Shown: piece after piece, positions 34,623 to 44,317 of the stretch
Layout: each line of letters starts with the position of its first letter
How positions within the stretch are numbered: position 1 is the first letter of the stretch
Origin: Lewinella sp. LCG006
Lineage (GTDB): Bacteria > Bacteroidota > Bacteroidia > Chitinophagales > Saprospiraceae
Direction: 5' to 3'
Length of the DNA: 64,000 nucleotides
Assembly (NCBI RefSeq): GCF_040784935.1
Contig: NZ_CP160680.1
Coordinates: 4,062,501 to 4,126,500 of the forward strand
Made by a program: the position numbers and the translations under genes
The notes under the pieces: model-generated
The model's input: the letters and a program-made list of their open reading frames with translations, nothing else
The model's database searches: none
What the model was told of the DNA's origin: nothing

Positions 34623-35348
34623 TCAATAACTCACAAAAAAGGTCACTTCCACATTTCGTAGTGTTAATACTTCATCCGTGACCAGCGATACTGTGTTTCC
34701 TTGAGTGGGCGTATTACGGTTTAGCCCAACTTCTGCATTGATCAAGCAAGAGACCAGCTTGCCATCATATGTAGGGGGGCTGTTTTGGGCTAATCTTATT
34801 CCCGTAAATTGATATTCTTCCACCTTAGTGATCACCAACTGACCAGCAGGGCTTTCCAGGAAACTGGATTTGGAAGAGATATCGTCTAAAGTACCCGTAT
34901 TTTCAACGCCTGGATATCGGTAAGCAATATCTACCAACCCCGGCCCTTGGCCCAACTCAAAAACATTGCTTGGGGCAAAAAACTGCTCCAGTTCTGCGCT
35001 GGTCCAGCGCCGATTAGCAGGCAATTGATCAGACCAAAATTGTAGTCCGAAATATCTGACGGAGCCATACCATGTATTGGCGGAGGTGTAGACACCAGCA
35101 ATCAGCGTCGGCCCCAGCTCGCCTTCGGATACATCGGCCCCCCAATATAAGTATTGATGATTTACATCCAGCTTGCCGATATTGATCTCAAAGTCCACAA
35201 AGTCAGCCTCGTCGGGGCCTTGGTAAGCACCTTTTATTTGTAAAGGTGTCGTATCGTAATTCGTTTCGATATCCAGGTAGTTCTCCTGATCACAAGAGGA
35301 TAAACTGAAGAAAAGGAAGATCAATCCGAGATAATAGGAGTAGTTCAT
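34623..35348 (-). CDS. Putative lipoprotein of the ECF-sigma operon
   Basis: 241 residues, lipoprotein signal with lipobox LSSC (Cys19). The body is beta-rich (GAYQGPDEADFVDFEINIG) with no family I recognise. Last gene of the five-gene minus-strand unit that begins with an ECF sigma factor; only 30 bp separate it from the preceding gene. Confidence 0.72.
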   Translation of the reverse strand: MNYSYYLGLIFLFFSLSSCDQENYLDIETNYDTTPLQIKGAYQGPDEADFVDFEINIGKLDVNHQYLYWGADVSEGELGPTLIAGVYTSANTWYGSVRYFGLQFWSDQLPANRRWTSAELEQFFAPSNVFELGQGPGLVDIAYRYPGVENTGTLDDISSKSSFLESPAGQLVITKVEEYQFTGIRLAQNSPPTYDGKLVSCLINAEVGLNRNTPTQGNTVSLVTDEVLTLRNVEVTFFVSY

Positions 35349-35377
35349 TGTTTTGATAATTTGAATTTCATTAATGC

Positions 35378-36103
35378 TTAACGCAAGCGGACACTGAAGC
35401 CCACCCCCACCATGTTTAGATAATGTTGTGCATCTCCACGAGGTGCTATCGTGGGCTTAATCAGATTTCTTGTGCCCTGCCGAAAAGAGGCCTTCAGTGC
35501 ACAACCCTTGGTAATTTCATAAAAAAGGGTTGCTTCCACACTAAGGTCATAGCGGGCAAAATCTTCGATGTTAAGAGGGATGTCGGTGGTCGATTCTCCG
35601 GAAATTAAACTAGGGACGAAGCTGTTTTCCCCGATTTCAGGTTCTCCTACGCTGAAATAAAAATGCTCGAAATGCTGCCCTATGGGTAGTAAAAGTAACG
35701 AAGCGTTTACGCCAATGCTCCATGACCATCTTGATGCCTCCTGCTGGCGATGCTTAAAATGCAAGCCAAGGTCCAAAAAGCCAATCGCCAGCAGTTTGTT
35801 GTTTTGCTCAGCGTATTGGTAACCACTGGGAAGGATGCTGTAAGTGTTTTCGCCGTATACCCGATTGTAATTTCCCATCTTACTAAAACCCACTTGTAAA
35901 CCCAAGGAACTCTTGGTGTTGATGGGTTTTTCCAGACTGAGCTGCGCGCTTCCTCCAAAGCCAAGTTTGAAAGGGGCAATATCCAGGAAGCCAAAAGAAC
36001 TAGCTGCTTCCACCCATAGTTGTGGACGGGTACTGGTTTGCCCGTTTAAGGAACTCGCCAATATTGACAACATTAAGGTGTATGCTAGGAGGTAATATTT
36101 CAT
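35378..36103 (-). CDS. Outer-membrane beta-barrel protein
   Basis: 241 residues, signal peptide ending SLNGQ. Strands such as GGSAQLSLEKPINTKSSLGLQ (in part), RWSWSIGVNASLLLL, and a C-terminal YLNMVGVGFSVRLR, with terminal aromatic/basic pattern, suggest a porin-like or OmpA-type barrel. It shares layout with the next gene upstream, so the two may be distant paralogues. Confidence 0.7.
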   Translation of the reverse strand: MKYYLLAYTLMLSILASSLNGQTSTRPQLWVEAASSFGFLDIAPFKLGFGGSAQLSLEKPINTKSSLGLQVGFSKMGNYNRVYGENTYSILPSGYQYAEQNNKLLAIGFLDLGLHFKHRQQEASRWSWSIGVNASLLLLPIGQHFEHFYFSVGEPEIGENSFVPSLISGESTTDIPLNIEDFARYDLSVEATLFYEITKGCALKASFRQGTRNLIKPTIAPRGDAQHYLNMVGVGFSVRLR

Positions 36104-36140
36104 GATTTATCGTTTTAAATGTAGTGTAGATAAACAAGCT

Positions 36141-36854
36141 CTAAAGACGGTAAGTAAGTCCTATCTGGAATAACTTTAGCTCCAAGGCAGTGGTGCCAGG
36201 ACTTGCTAAGCCATTGATTAATGGACTTAAGTCAGGATACTTTTGCTGTGAGCTGGCCTTCAGTTCTGAAGACGAGTAGTTTCCCGGTAGCCAGTCCTGT
36301 AATTGGACGCCAATACGAACGCCGAAGCGTTGTTGCGGCCAATAAGTGTAGGAGAAGGAAAGACTTTTGTAAAAGTCAACGGTAGGATCGTATTTCAGAA
36401 TGTATTCTGCGATAGGATTAATCAGGAAGACCTTTGACTGGTTGTAGAGGAGTCCAAATTGTGCTGCTACACTCAAATCGCCCTGCCCGATTCGAATGTT
36501 GATTTCTGGCCCTATTACAGCGGGAATCCGTTGAGTTGTTCTCACTAAAGTGAGGGGCCCATTCAAACTGCGAATAGTGGGGTTTAAAAAGAAATTGTCA
36601 GCCTCACTCACGCGACCGTAACCCAAATGAGCGGCTATCCCTAGCCAACGTGTGAGGCGATAGGTTGATCGTAGCTGGATGGTGTGTGCATCTAATGCCT
36701 TTGTTATCGTGTCTGTATAGTTGTCAAAAACAAAGCCTACATCAAAACCAACCGTTAATCGGCTGGTTGCTGCCTCTTGGGCATTCAAGGCCTGACCCAT
36801 GATTCCCATAAAGAGAAAGCCGCAGGCATAGAGAAAGTGTTTCATACGATGCAT
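36141..36854 (-). CDS. Outer-membrane beta-barrel protein
   Basis: 237 residues (first Met at 36854; a Met three codons later, at MKHFLYACGF, is an alternative). Signal peptide ending ALNAQ. Repeated amphipathic strands (TIQLRSTYRLTRWLGIAAHL in part, INIRIGQGDLSVAAQFGLLY) and a C-terminal LKLFQIGLTYRL indicate an outer-membrane barrel. Third gene of the sigma-factor unit. Confidence 0.7.
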   Translation of the reverse strand: MHRMKHFLYACGFLFMGIMGQALNAQEAATSRLTVGFDVGFVFDNYTDTITKALDAHTIQLRSTYRLTRWLGIAAHLGYGRVSEADNFFLNPTIRSLNGPLTLVRTTQRIPAVIGPEINIRIGQGDLSVAAQFGLLYNQSKVFLINPIAEYILKYDPTVDFYKSLSFSYTYWPQQRFGVRIGVQLQDWLPGNYSSSELKASSQQKYPDLSPLINGLASPGTTALELKLFQIGLTYRL

Positions 36855-36890
36855 GATGATTGTTTTTCAATGAATAAATTTTGCTAAGAA

Positions 36891-37535
36891 TCAGTACCGC
36901 TCAATCACATCGGGGTACAATGTTCGCCGATCACGTTTTCGTTTGTAGTTATTGAGAAAGGGTGCCGGAAGTTCCTCGTCCAATGAACTTGGAAGCAAAG
37001 GTATCGCAGTGTCGTTCTTCAGAGGAAGTGTAAGGTAAGCCGAGCTACGGTCAATGGAAGCTTCTTCTTCGGGGGAGATTTCTTGTTTTGTTAAAGGAGG
37101 CAGGGGGGTGATCGTCTCGGGCGTCGCTTTCTCTGTTTTTATCGTTTTGGCAGGAAGTGACTGACGAAAATCGGGATTCGTCGTGCTTCCTGCCGCCACG
37201 ATATTGGGCGCATTTTCGGGGATTGTTTGGTTAGTTGAGGGGGTGGTAGTAAGGGCTTCGGTTACATTAAAGCTACTCAGGGAGATCGCATTTTCGTTGT
37301 TCGTCCGGAGCATCCACCAACACAGTACACCGATGATCGCAAAGATCAAAGCCTTGAATATCCATCCGTACCAGCGGCTGCTTTTTGGTGGTAGCTGATC
37401 TTTAGGCGCCATTGTACCACCACTTTCGCCCAGGAGTTTTTCCATTTGCTCCCAAGCCGAGGCATCAAAGGCAAATTCGTGTGCTTCTACTTTAGGTCGA
37501 AGCTCCTCTTCCCATTTGTTGTAGTCGAAACTCAT
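36891..37535 (-). CDS. Anti-sigma-factor-like membrane protein
   Basis: 214 residues. The cytoplasmic N-terminus (KWEEELRPKVEAHEFAFDAS) is followed by a single transmembrane helix (about 56-75, WIFKALIFAIIGVLCWWML) and a low-complexity Pro/Thr-rich extracytoplasmic part. Placement directly after an ECF sigma gene with a 4-bp overlap, plus this topology, suggests it restrains the sigma factor. No classical zinc-binding anti-sigma motif is visible. Confidence 0.7.
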   Translation of the reverse strand: MSFDYNKWEEELRPKVEAHEFAFDASAWEQMEKLLGESGGTMAPKDQLPPKSSRWYGWIFKALIFAIIGVLCWWMLRTNNENAISLSSFNVTEALTTTPSTNQTIPENAPNIVAAGSTTNPDFRQSLPAKTIKTEKATPETITPLPPLTKQEISPEEEASIDRSSAYLTLPLKNDTAIPLLPSSLDEELPAPFLNNYKRKRDRRTLYPDVIERY

Positions 37536-38095
37536 GCCGATCTGCCCTTTTGGTTATACAATTGCCCCAGCCAAGACTGTAAGGTCTCGCGAGCTTTAGC
37601 TAGTCTCCATTTACTTGTACTGAGGGTAATGCCCAATAAATGGGTGATCTCCTCGTGTTTGTATCCTTCGATCACGTACAAACTGAATACAACGCGTAGA
37701 TGATCCGGTAAGCCCTGAATAACCTGAATGAGCTCTTCAGCTGCCAGGTTTTCTTCTGCTTTACTTCTCATAATGGGTACATCCTTGGCTTCTAGACGGA
37801 TACGTTCCCGATAGCGCTGCTCATAACGCAAGTGATCCATGGTCGTTCTGAACGTAATTGTAGACATCCATCCCTGAAAGGAGCCTTCCTCCCGGTAATT
37901 GACGAGTCCATTGAAAATGGTCAGAAATGCCTGGTTCAAGATGGCCGTAGCTTCCTCCCTATCGCGGGTATAGCGCATCGGAATCCCCAGAAGTTTACCG
38001 TAATAGCGACGGTAAAGTTCTTTTTGCGCCAGCCGATCACCCGCCAGGCATCCCTGTCGCAAGTTCTCTTCGGTGCTGTGTTTTCCGTAGGCCAT
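37532..38095 (-). CDS. ECF RNA polymerase sigma factor
   Basis: 187 residues. Region 2 (AQKELYRRYYGKLLGIPMRY, in part; EEATAILNQAFLTIFNGLVNY) binds core and the -10-type box. Region 4 (IQGLPDHLRVVFSLYVIEGYKHEEIT...LGITLSTSKWRLAKARETL, in parts) is the -35-type helix-turn-helix. First gene of the minus-strand unit reaching to 34623, whose outer-membrane proteins are likely its regulon or signal source. Confidence 0.9.
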   Translation of the reverse strand: MAYGKHSTEENLRQGCLAGDRLAQKELYRRYYGKLLGIPMRYTRDREEATAILNQAFLTIFNGLVNYREEGSFQGWMSTITFRTTMDHLRYEQRYRERIRLEAKDVPIMRSKAEENLAAEELIQVIQGLPDHLRVVFSLYVIEGYKHEEITHLLGITLSTSKWRLAKARETLQSWLGQLYNQKGRSA

Positions 38096-38298
38096 CTACT
38101 TTGATCATGGTTTTTAAAGACGGATAGCGTTTTAAGTAATCCGTTTTATGAATGTCTTCTATCCCTACTATCGTTGAAAAAAAATAAAAGGTTAGTGAGA
38201 CAGCCATCTTTTTTTATTTTTCCTTCTCTGACTTCGGTTAATTTCAGCTGCTTATTTGAATATATTTACATGCGTCTCAAATCTAATGAGTAATAGCC

Positions 38299-38511
38299 AT
38301 GAGCAATGCCCCTTTCCGCCTAGATCGGACGAAATTCAAGATGCAAACCTTTAAAGAGGCCAGCCACCAGTTGAGTTACTGGCAAAACAAAACGGCCGTT
38401 GAAAGATGGAAGGCGGCCTACTTTTTGATAAGTCAAGCTTATGATTTCGATTTGAACAATCCCCCTAAGATGGATCGCCAACAGTTCTCTATGCGTAAAC
38501 ATGCTCATTAA
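38299..38511 (+). CDS. Small conserved protein of unknown function
   Basis: 70 residues, no signal peptide. FKMQTFKEASHQLSYWQNKT, AAYFLISQAYDFDLNNPPKM (each in part) and a terminal FSMRKH form a pattern I know from small conserved Bacteroidota proteins, some of which neighbour nucleotidyltransferase-type genes; none is here. Gene-like composition and isolated position support a real gene. Function not assigned. Confidence 0.6.
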   Translation: MSNAPFRLDRTKFKMQTFKEASHQLSYWQNKTAVERWKAAYFLISQAYDFDLNNPPKMDRQQFSMRKHAH

Positions 38512-38710
38512 CAAAAAAGTAGTTTACAACTTCATCCTCCCTCTCTCCACTTTCATCGAATATTTTTTGACTTTTCTTGCACAATACTCATCTTTCAGTT
38601 GTAATATTTTTGAACCAGATGTTACTAATAGACTGTACGCAGGATGGTGAAGCATCATTGCTACGAACAAACAGGTTCAATACAATCATTTTCGTAAAAA
38701 TAAAACCAGA

Positions 38711-39451
38711 ATGAAACACATTTTCTTGCTTTGCGCATTGTCATTAGGATTTTTCATGGGCAACGCCCAAAATAAAGCTGTTGAGGATATCACCGCTGAT
38801 GAAATTATCGCTACCTACCTGGAGAACATCGGAGGGAAGGACAATTGGAAAGCCTTAACTGCCATGCGGATGGAAGGCAAAATGGCGCAGATGGGAATGG
38901 AATTCCCCGGTGTAGTCATGCAAGTGCCGCCCAATAAGCAGCGTATCGAAGTCAATATCCAAGGCCAGCAGATGATCCAGGCTTATGATGGAGAAACGGC
39001 TTGGTGGATCAACCCATTTATGGGAGGTGCCGATGCCCAGCCAATGCCTGCTGAAATGGCCAGTGAATTCACCAAAGAAAAATTTGAAGATGACTTCATC
39101 GACTATGCGGAAAAAGGACACACCGTAGAGCTCCTCGGAGAAGCAGAGGTAGACGGGGTGATGACCTACGAAGTTAAATTAACCAAAAAAGATGGTTCAG
39201 AAGAGTTCCATTATTTCGACCCTGAGTACATGGTGCCAATCATGCAAAAAACGATCCTTTCTGAAGGACAAATGAAAGGCCAGGCGGTAGAAAACTACCT
39301 TAGTGATTATCAGGAGTTTGAAGGTTTAATGATTCCAACCTACATCGAATCTAAATTGGGTGGAGCTACCCAGTTTTCCATGACGGTGACCAAGGTAGAG
39401 CTGAATCCTGAGTTGGACGAAACGCTCTTTGCTTATCCGAAAGGCAAATAA
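38711..39451 (+). CDS. Secreted LolA-like / outer-membrane lipoprotein-sorting family protein
   Basis: 246 residues, signal peptide ending MGNAQ. ITADEIIATYLENIGGKDNW is typical of a Bacteroidota family of exported proteins with a LolA-like fold. WWINPFMGGADAQPMPAEMA and YDGETAW form the core strand region. Exact role unknown. Followed by a strong hairpin at 39478-39512. Confidence 0.75.
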   Translation: MKHIFLLCALSLGFFMGNAQNKAVEDITADEIIATYLENIGGKDNWKALTAMRMEGKMAQMGMEFPGVVMQVPPNKQRIEVNIQGQQMIQAYDGETAWWINPFMGGADAQPMPAEMASEFTKEKFEDDFIDYAEKGHTVELLGEAEVDGVMTYEVKLTKKDGSEEFHYFDPEYMVPIMQKTILSEGQMKGQAVENYLSDYQEFEGLMIPTYIESKLGGATQFSMTVTKVELNPELDETLFAYPKGK

Positions 39452-39477
39452 TTGCCCTTCTTGCCAGCAATATAATT

Positions 39478-39516
39478 CACTGGCCCTGCGGCAACTGTCG
39501 TCAGGGCCAGTGTTGG
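39478..39516 (+). terminator. Probable intrinsic terminator
   Basis: CACTGGCCCTG (39478-39488) pairs with CAGGGCCAGTG (39502-39512), 11 bp perfect, followed by TTGGTTT. The T-run is short, so efficiency is uncertain. Confidence 0.6.
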
Positions 39517-39538
39517 TTTAAATTGAAAAATATCCATC

Positions 39539-42500
39539 ATGCGAATTCTTTTTACTTCCTGTATACTTCTTTTAAGTCTTTTGTTTTTCCAACAAGCACA
39601 AGCTCAGGACAGCCAAGTCACCACCAGCTCCACCTTGCTCGATGGCCTACGTGCCCGACAGATTGGTCCTGCCGTGATGAGTGGGCGGGTGAGTAGCATT
39701 GCGGTACACCCTAATGATCCCACCATTATCTACATTGGCGCCGCTGGTGGAGGTGTATGGAAAACCGTCACTGGAGGTACCGTTCTCCGCCCAATATTTG
39801 ATGAGCATACCCAGTCCATTGGCAAGATCGCCATCGCGCCTAGCGAACCAGAAACGGTCTACGTTGGCACGGGCGAACAGTGGACGCGCAACAGTGTCTC
39901 CGTGGGTACTGGTATCTACAAAAGTACCAACGGCGGTAGTAGCTGGGAGGCCATCGGGCTGGATGACACCGAGCGTATCTCCGATATTATTGTCCATCCC
40001 AAAGACCCTAATACCGCTTACGTAGCAGCCCTCGGCCACCTGTGGGATGCCAACGAAGAACGTGGTGTTTTCAAAACGACTGACGGCGGCAAAACGTGGG
40101 AAAAAGTACTCTACATCGACGAAAATACGGGAGCTTCTGACCTGGATTTTGATCCTCAGAACCCTGAAGTCGTTTATGCTACCACTTGGAGCTTCCGACG
40201 TTACCCCTGGTCTTTTGATTCCGGTTTTACCGGTGGAAGCGGTGTTTACAAAAGTACCGATGGTGGTCGCAACTGGTCGAAAATCCAAAATGGTCTGCCC
40301 GACGAAAAACTGGGGCGGATGGCCATCGCCGTAGCGCCTACCAATGGTGATGTGGTTTACCTTTCGGTAGAGTGTAAAAGCGCGGATAAAAAGGGATTGT
40401 ACCTCAGTACCGATGCTGGTGCCAACTGGAAGATGGTCAGCAATGATTTTAATACCACCGTACGGCCTTTCTATTTTAGTAACATGACCGTAGATCCTAC
40501 CAATGACAGCATCGTCGCCAAATGTGGTTTCCAGGGAATTATCAGCGAAAATCGTGGGGAGGTATTTCGGATGATAGGCAATAGCGTCCACTCCGATATT
40601 CATGATATCTGGATTGATCCTACCAATCCCAAGCACTTACTGATAGCTACCGATGGGGGCATTTACGAAAGCATTGATCGCGGTCGGACGACCAAGATGT
40701 GGATGAACCTGCCGGTTTCTCAATTTTACCACGTAAGTGTCGATAACGAAAAGCCCTTCAACGTCTACGGCGGTCTGCAAGACAATGGCTCCTGGATGGG
40801 TCCTTCGCGCCGAGCCGGAGGCATTGGCAACAACGATTGGACTAACGTTTATGGTGGTGATGGTTTCTATGCCTTCCGCCATCCGGTAAAAGAAGACATT
40901 ATCTTTGCGGAATACCAAGGAGGCAACCTTGTTCGCTACAATAAGAAAACGGGCCAAGCCAAATCCATCGCCCCTTATCGTGGCACTGGCGAGGAGGAGC
41001 TACGCTACAACTGGAACTCTCCCGTACATCTCAGTACCTTGCGCCCGGAGCGGATGTACTTTGCCAGCCAGTACCTCTACCGCAGCGAAGACATGGGCGA
41101 AAGCTGGGAGCGTATCTCACCGGACCTTACAACCGACGATCCAAATAAACAACAACAGTACGCTTCCGGTGGCCTGAGTATCGATAACTCTACCGCCGAA
41201 AATAATTGTACGATCTATACCATCGCAGAATCACCCGTTGCCGAGCAGACCATCTGGGTAGGCACCGATGATGGCAACCTGCAAGTCACCAGTGACGGTG
41301 GTCAGACTTGGCGCAATGTCACCGCCAATGTCCCCGATCTGCCAGCGGCTACTTGGGTCACTTTCGTGGAACCTAGCCCTCACGACGCGCGTACGGCTTT
41401 CGTGACCTTCGACCACCACCGTATGGGCGATATGACGACTTACCTCTACAAAACCACGGATATGGGGGCTACCTGGACGCGTCTGGCCAATACGGAAGAG
41501 GTAGAAGGCTACGCCCTGAGTGTGCGCCAGGATTTGGTACAACCCAATCTCCTTTTTCTGGGGACAGAATTCGGACTGTATATTTCCCTTGATGAAGGAA
41601 CTACCTGGGCCCGTTTTACGAACAATATGCCTAAAGTAGGCGTACGCGCTATGGTGATCCATCCACGAGACAATGCGCTGGTGATGGCTACCCACGGTCG
41701 GGGGATTATCCTCATTGACGACCTGAGCCCGCTACGACAAATTACCGCAGAGATGCTGGAAGAGAAGGTCGCTTTTTTTGACACACCTCCTACGATATTA
41801 AGTGACCCTGGAGCTGGAGGCAGCTGGTTTGGCGGCTCTGGCAATTTTGTGGCGGGTAACCCCAGTACGGCAGCACCGGTGATCTACTACAACCAAAAGC
41901 GCCATACTTTTGGTAAGATGTACATCGAAATTTACAAGGACGGGGAAAAGATCAAGGAAATTCAAGCAGGAAAGTCTGCGGGGATCAATGTGGTGCGAAT
42001 GCCTACGAGCTTGCCCCCACCAAAATCAGCCCCCACTCGCAACCGGTCAGCCCTTTTTGGCTCTATCTTCGGCCCCAACCTGGAAGCCGGTGAATACGAA
42101 GTGAAACTCATCAAAGGCAAGGATACCTATACTTCCAGCTTTACCCTGGCCTATGATCCTGATGCGCCTTATACGCCTGAAGAACGTGCTTTGCAGCGTA
42201 AGGTCACCCAGCAACTTTATGATCTGAGCGAAGAATTGGCTTATATCTATCAGGTATACGACCAGCTTTCAGGGCAATTGGATAACTTGAAGGGCTTGAA
42301 AAAGAAGCGACAACTGGCGGTAGATCGCTTGGCAAAAGATATCCGTACCACCATGGGGACGCTAGTAGCGCTGGAAGGTGACTTCTACGTTGACGAAGGA
42401 GAACAAATCCGTGAGCGCATCTCCAACCTCTACATGAAGGTGAGCCAGTACCCCGGCAAGCCCTCCGATTCGCAGGTAGCAGAAGCTGATCGACTCAGCC

Positions 42501-42742
42501 TGGCCATGCAGCAAATCAATGTTCAATTTGCTCAGCGACTCAGCAACGAGGTCATGGCCATCAGCGACTTATTGGTAAAAGAAGGCCGCGAGCCTTTAAG
42601 CTATGATAGTGAAGAGACCTTCTTCGCCACAGATAGTGATACCAGTAGCAACGAAGGCGGCCAGCTGGACTGGAAAGGAGACGAAATGTACCGCGCGATG
42701 AACAGCACCGACTTGGGTTGGCGCTGGATCATGATGTGGTAG
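39539..42742 (+). CDS. Large secreted VPS10/BNR-repeat protein, paralogue 1
   Basis: 1067 residues with signal peptide (ending QAQAQ). Residues about 35-770 consist of sortilin-type ten-bladed propeller repeats with Asp-box motifs (TDGGKTW, TDGGRNW, TDAGANW, DMGESW, DGGQTW, DMGATW, DEGTTW). The remainder is a beta domain (about 800-890) and a helical C-terminal region. No T9SS sorting domain is present. Its paralogue lies at 46.7-49.7 kb. Family members in Bacteroidota are often annotated as glycosyl hydrolases because of Asp-boxes; catalytic residues are not evident. Confidence 0.85.
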   Translation: MRILFTSCILLLSLLFFQQAQAQDSQVTTSSTLLDGLRARQIGPAVMSGRVSSIAVHPNDPTIIYIGAAGGGVWKTVTGGTVLRPIFDEHTQSIGKIAIAPSEPETVYVGTGEQWTRNSVSVGTGIYKSTNGGSSWEAIGLDDTERISDIIVHPKDPNTAYVAALGHLWDANEERGVFKTTDGGKTWEKVLYIDENTGASDLDFDPQNPEVVYATTWSFRRYPWSFDSGFTGGSGVYKSTDGGRNWSKIQNGLPDEKLGRMAIAVAPTNGDVVYLSVECKSADKKGLYLSTDAGANWKMVSNDFNTTVRPFYFSNMTVDPTNDSIVAKCGFQGIISENRGEVFRMIGNSVHSDIHDIWIDPTNPKHLLIATDGGIYESIDRGRTTKMWMNLPVSQFYHVSVDNEKPFNVYGGLQDNGSWMGPSRRAGGIGNNDWTNVYGGDGFYAFRHPVKEDIIFAEYQGGNLVRYNKKTGQAKSIAPYRGTGEEELRYNWNSPVHLSTLRPERMYFASQYLYRSEDMGESWERISPDLTTDDPNKQQQYASGGLSIDNSTAENNCTIYTIAESPVAEQTIWVGTDDGNLQVTSDGGQTWRNVTANVPDLPAATWVTFVEPSPHDARTAFVTFDHHRMGDMTTYLYKTTDMGATWTRLANTEEVEGYALSVRQDLVQPNLLFLGTEFGLYISLDEGTTWARFTNNMPKVGVRAMVIHPRDNALVMATHGRGIILIDDLSPLRQITAEMLEEKVAFFDTPPTILSDPGAGGSWFGGSGNFVAGNPSTAAPVIYYNQKRHTFGKMYIEIYKDGEKIKEIQAGKSAGINVVRMPTSLPPPKSAPTRNRSALFGSIFGPNLEAGEYEVKLIKGKDTYTSSFTLAYDPDAPYTPEERALQRKVTQQLYDLSEELAYIYQVYDQLSGQLDNLKGLKKKRQLAVDRLAKDIRTTMGTLVALEGDFYVDEGEQIRERISNLYMKVSQYPGKPSDSQVAEADRLSLAMQQINVQFAQRLSNEVMAISDLLVKEGREPLSYDSEETFFATDSDTSSNEGGQLDWKGDEMYRAMNSTDLGWRWIMMW

Positions 42743-42748
42743 TGAGCG

Positions 42749-42895
42749 AGGCTTGCCTTTGTGAATACGCAAAAGTAGCGTGTAACAAGGCAAGCCTCAC
42801 TGTATTAGGTACTTGGTACAAAATATTGGGTACAAGGTATTTTGTAGAGGGTAGAGGGACTAGATTTCGTTGAAGTCAGTCCCTTTGCCCTTTTT
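42749..42895 (+). terminator. Two hairpins after the VPS10 gene, the second terminator-like
   Basis: AGGCTTGCCTT/AAGGCAAGCCT (42749-42759, 42787-42797) and then GGGTAGAGGGACT/AGTCCCTTTGCCC (42849-42861, 42878-42890, two G-U pairs) followed by TTTTT. Confidence 0.65.
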
Positions 42896-42949
42896 AAGGC
42901 AAGCAACAAAACTTCTCAGCGAGCTTATCTGTATCAAACCTCACCTCAA

Positions 42950-44119
42950 TTAATCGTCAAGACGAAACTTAATGGGTAGGTTATACTGAACTCTTACCGG
43001 AGTTCCTCGCTGCTTACCAGCTACCCACTGTCCTTCTGCACCCATTCGCTCGACAAGGCGTATAGCTTCCTGACCACAGCCTGCACCAATATCGCGCGTA
43101 ATGCGAATGTCGCTGACGCTACCATTCTTTTCTACCACAAAAGTGACAACGACGGTGCCTTCTACGTCATGCTCTTTGGCAAGAGGTGGGTATTGTAGGT
43201 TTCCATAAATAAAGGACAACATGGCCTCTTTTGCACATTCCTGCTTTTCGTTTTTGGTAGCCATTGCTTCGCACTCCGCCTTCCCGTAGCGGGGCATCTC
43301 CTCTACAACTTTGAAAATTTCTTCAAAGCCACTTCTTGCTGGCGGCGGTGGTGGTGGCGGTGGGGGAGGAGGGTAGTTTTTGTCTGCTTCAACTAACTCT
43401 ACAGCTTCCTCTACGGCAAGTTCCTCAACAGGCATAGGCGGTGGCGGTGCAGCTACCATGACCTCTTCCTCTAGATTATTCACATTTCGCGGAGCAGGAG
43501 CGGGTTTTTGATTTGCCCGATCCCGAGTAGCAGCATTTTGGCGCAACATAGGAGGCGGTGGTGGAACACCTGCTTCTGTAACTACCATTTCTTCTACCAT
43601 CTCTTCTTCCTCTTCTTGGGGCGTGGGTACAGGTGTTTCTTTGGGATCGAGCTTAAAACGAACGGGGAGGTTGAACCTTGTAGCTACGGCTCTGCCACCC
43701 TGGGTGCCAGGATGCCAGCGGATATTGTCGGTATTCATCTTATGGATGACCGCCGCCGCAGCTTCTCCCATGCCCGCTCCTGGGTCACGCACTACTTTAA
43801 TGTCCTCTAAAGTGCCATCCTTTGCGACCACAAAAGCAACGACGGCCATTCCTTCCTGGCCATTCTCCTTGGCTTTAGGTGGGTAAACCAGATGGGTATA
43901 CACATAAGCCAATAAGGCTTCCTGCGAACACTGTTTACGCTCCTCTTTGTTAGTCACCGTTTCACAGCCAGGGAATTCTGGCATCACTTCTACCACCATA
44001 AATATTTCTTCCGAAGGTGGTGGTGGCGGTGGTGGTGCCACTTCTTCAATGACTTGCCCGATGGCCAGTATTGATACCATAGAAAAGAGTATCGTCAATA
44101 AGCTTAGTTTTAAGCGCAT
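42950..44119 (-). CDS. TonB-family protein with two TonB C-terminal domains
   Basis: 389 residues: signal peptide (ending LAIGQ), a poly-Pro stretch, a TonB C-terminal domain (about 68-157: VYPPKAKENGQEGMAVVAFV, in part), a long Pro/Glu/Val linker containing a second poly-Pro run, then a second TonB domain (about 300-389: LQYPPLAKEHDVEGTVVVTF). The two domains match each other well (conserved VVRDPGAGMGEA vs ITRDIGAGCGQEA). There is no N-terminal membrane anchor beyond the cleavable-looking signal, so it may be a periplasmic or outer-membrane-associated protein and not a classic energy transducer. Confidence 0.85.
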   Translation of the reverse strand: MRLKLSLLTILFSMVSILAIGQVIEEVAPPPPPPPSEEIFMVVEVMPEFPGCETVTNKEERKQCSQEALLAYVYTHLVYPPKAKENGQEGMAVVAFVVAKDGTLEDIKVVRDPGAGMGEAAAAVIHKMNTDNIRWHPGTQGGRAVATRFNLPVRFKLDPKETPVPTPQEEEEEMVEEMVVTEAGVPPPPPMLRQNAATRDRANQKPAPAPRNVNNLEEEVMVAAPPPPMPVEELAVEEAVELVEADKNYPPPPPPPPPPPARSGFEEIFKVVEEMPRYGKAECEAMATKNEKQECAKEAMLSFIYGNLQYPPLAKEHDVEGTVVVTFVVEKNGSVSDIRITRDIGAGCGQEAIRLVERMGAEGQWVAGKQRGTPVRVQYNLPIKFRLDD

Positions 44120-44317
44120 AGTTTCTCGTTTAAATAAAAAATGATTCTCTTGTATAGATTGCTAAAGGTCGGGTTTAGTAACCGTTCTTTTTAACTTTTT
44201 AGGGAATACTGGCTAGCCAGTCGCTTAAGTGTTCTTATATGCTTCAAATCTCATTTCTTGACGCAAGTCAATGAATCAAGGATTTTTACGGCTAACCTTT
44301 GAAAAAAATTACTTCTT

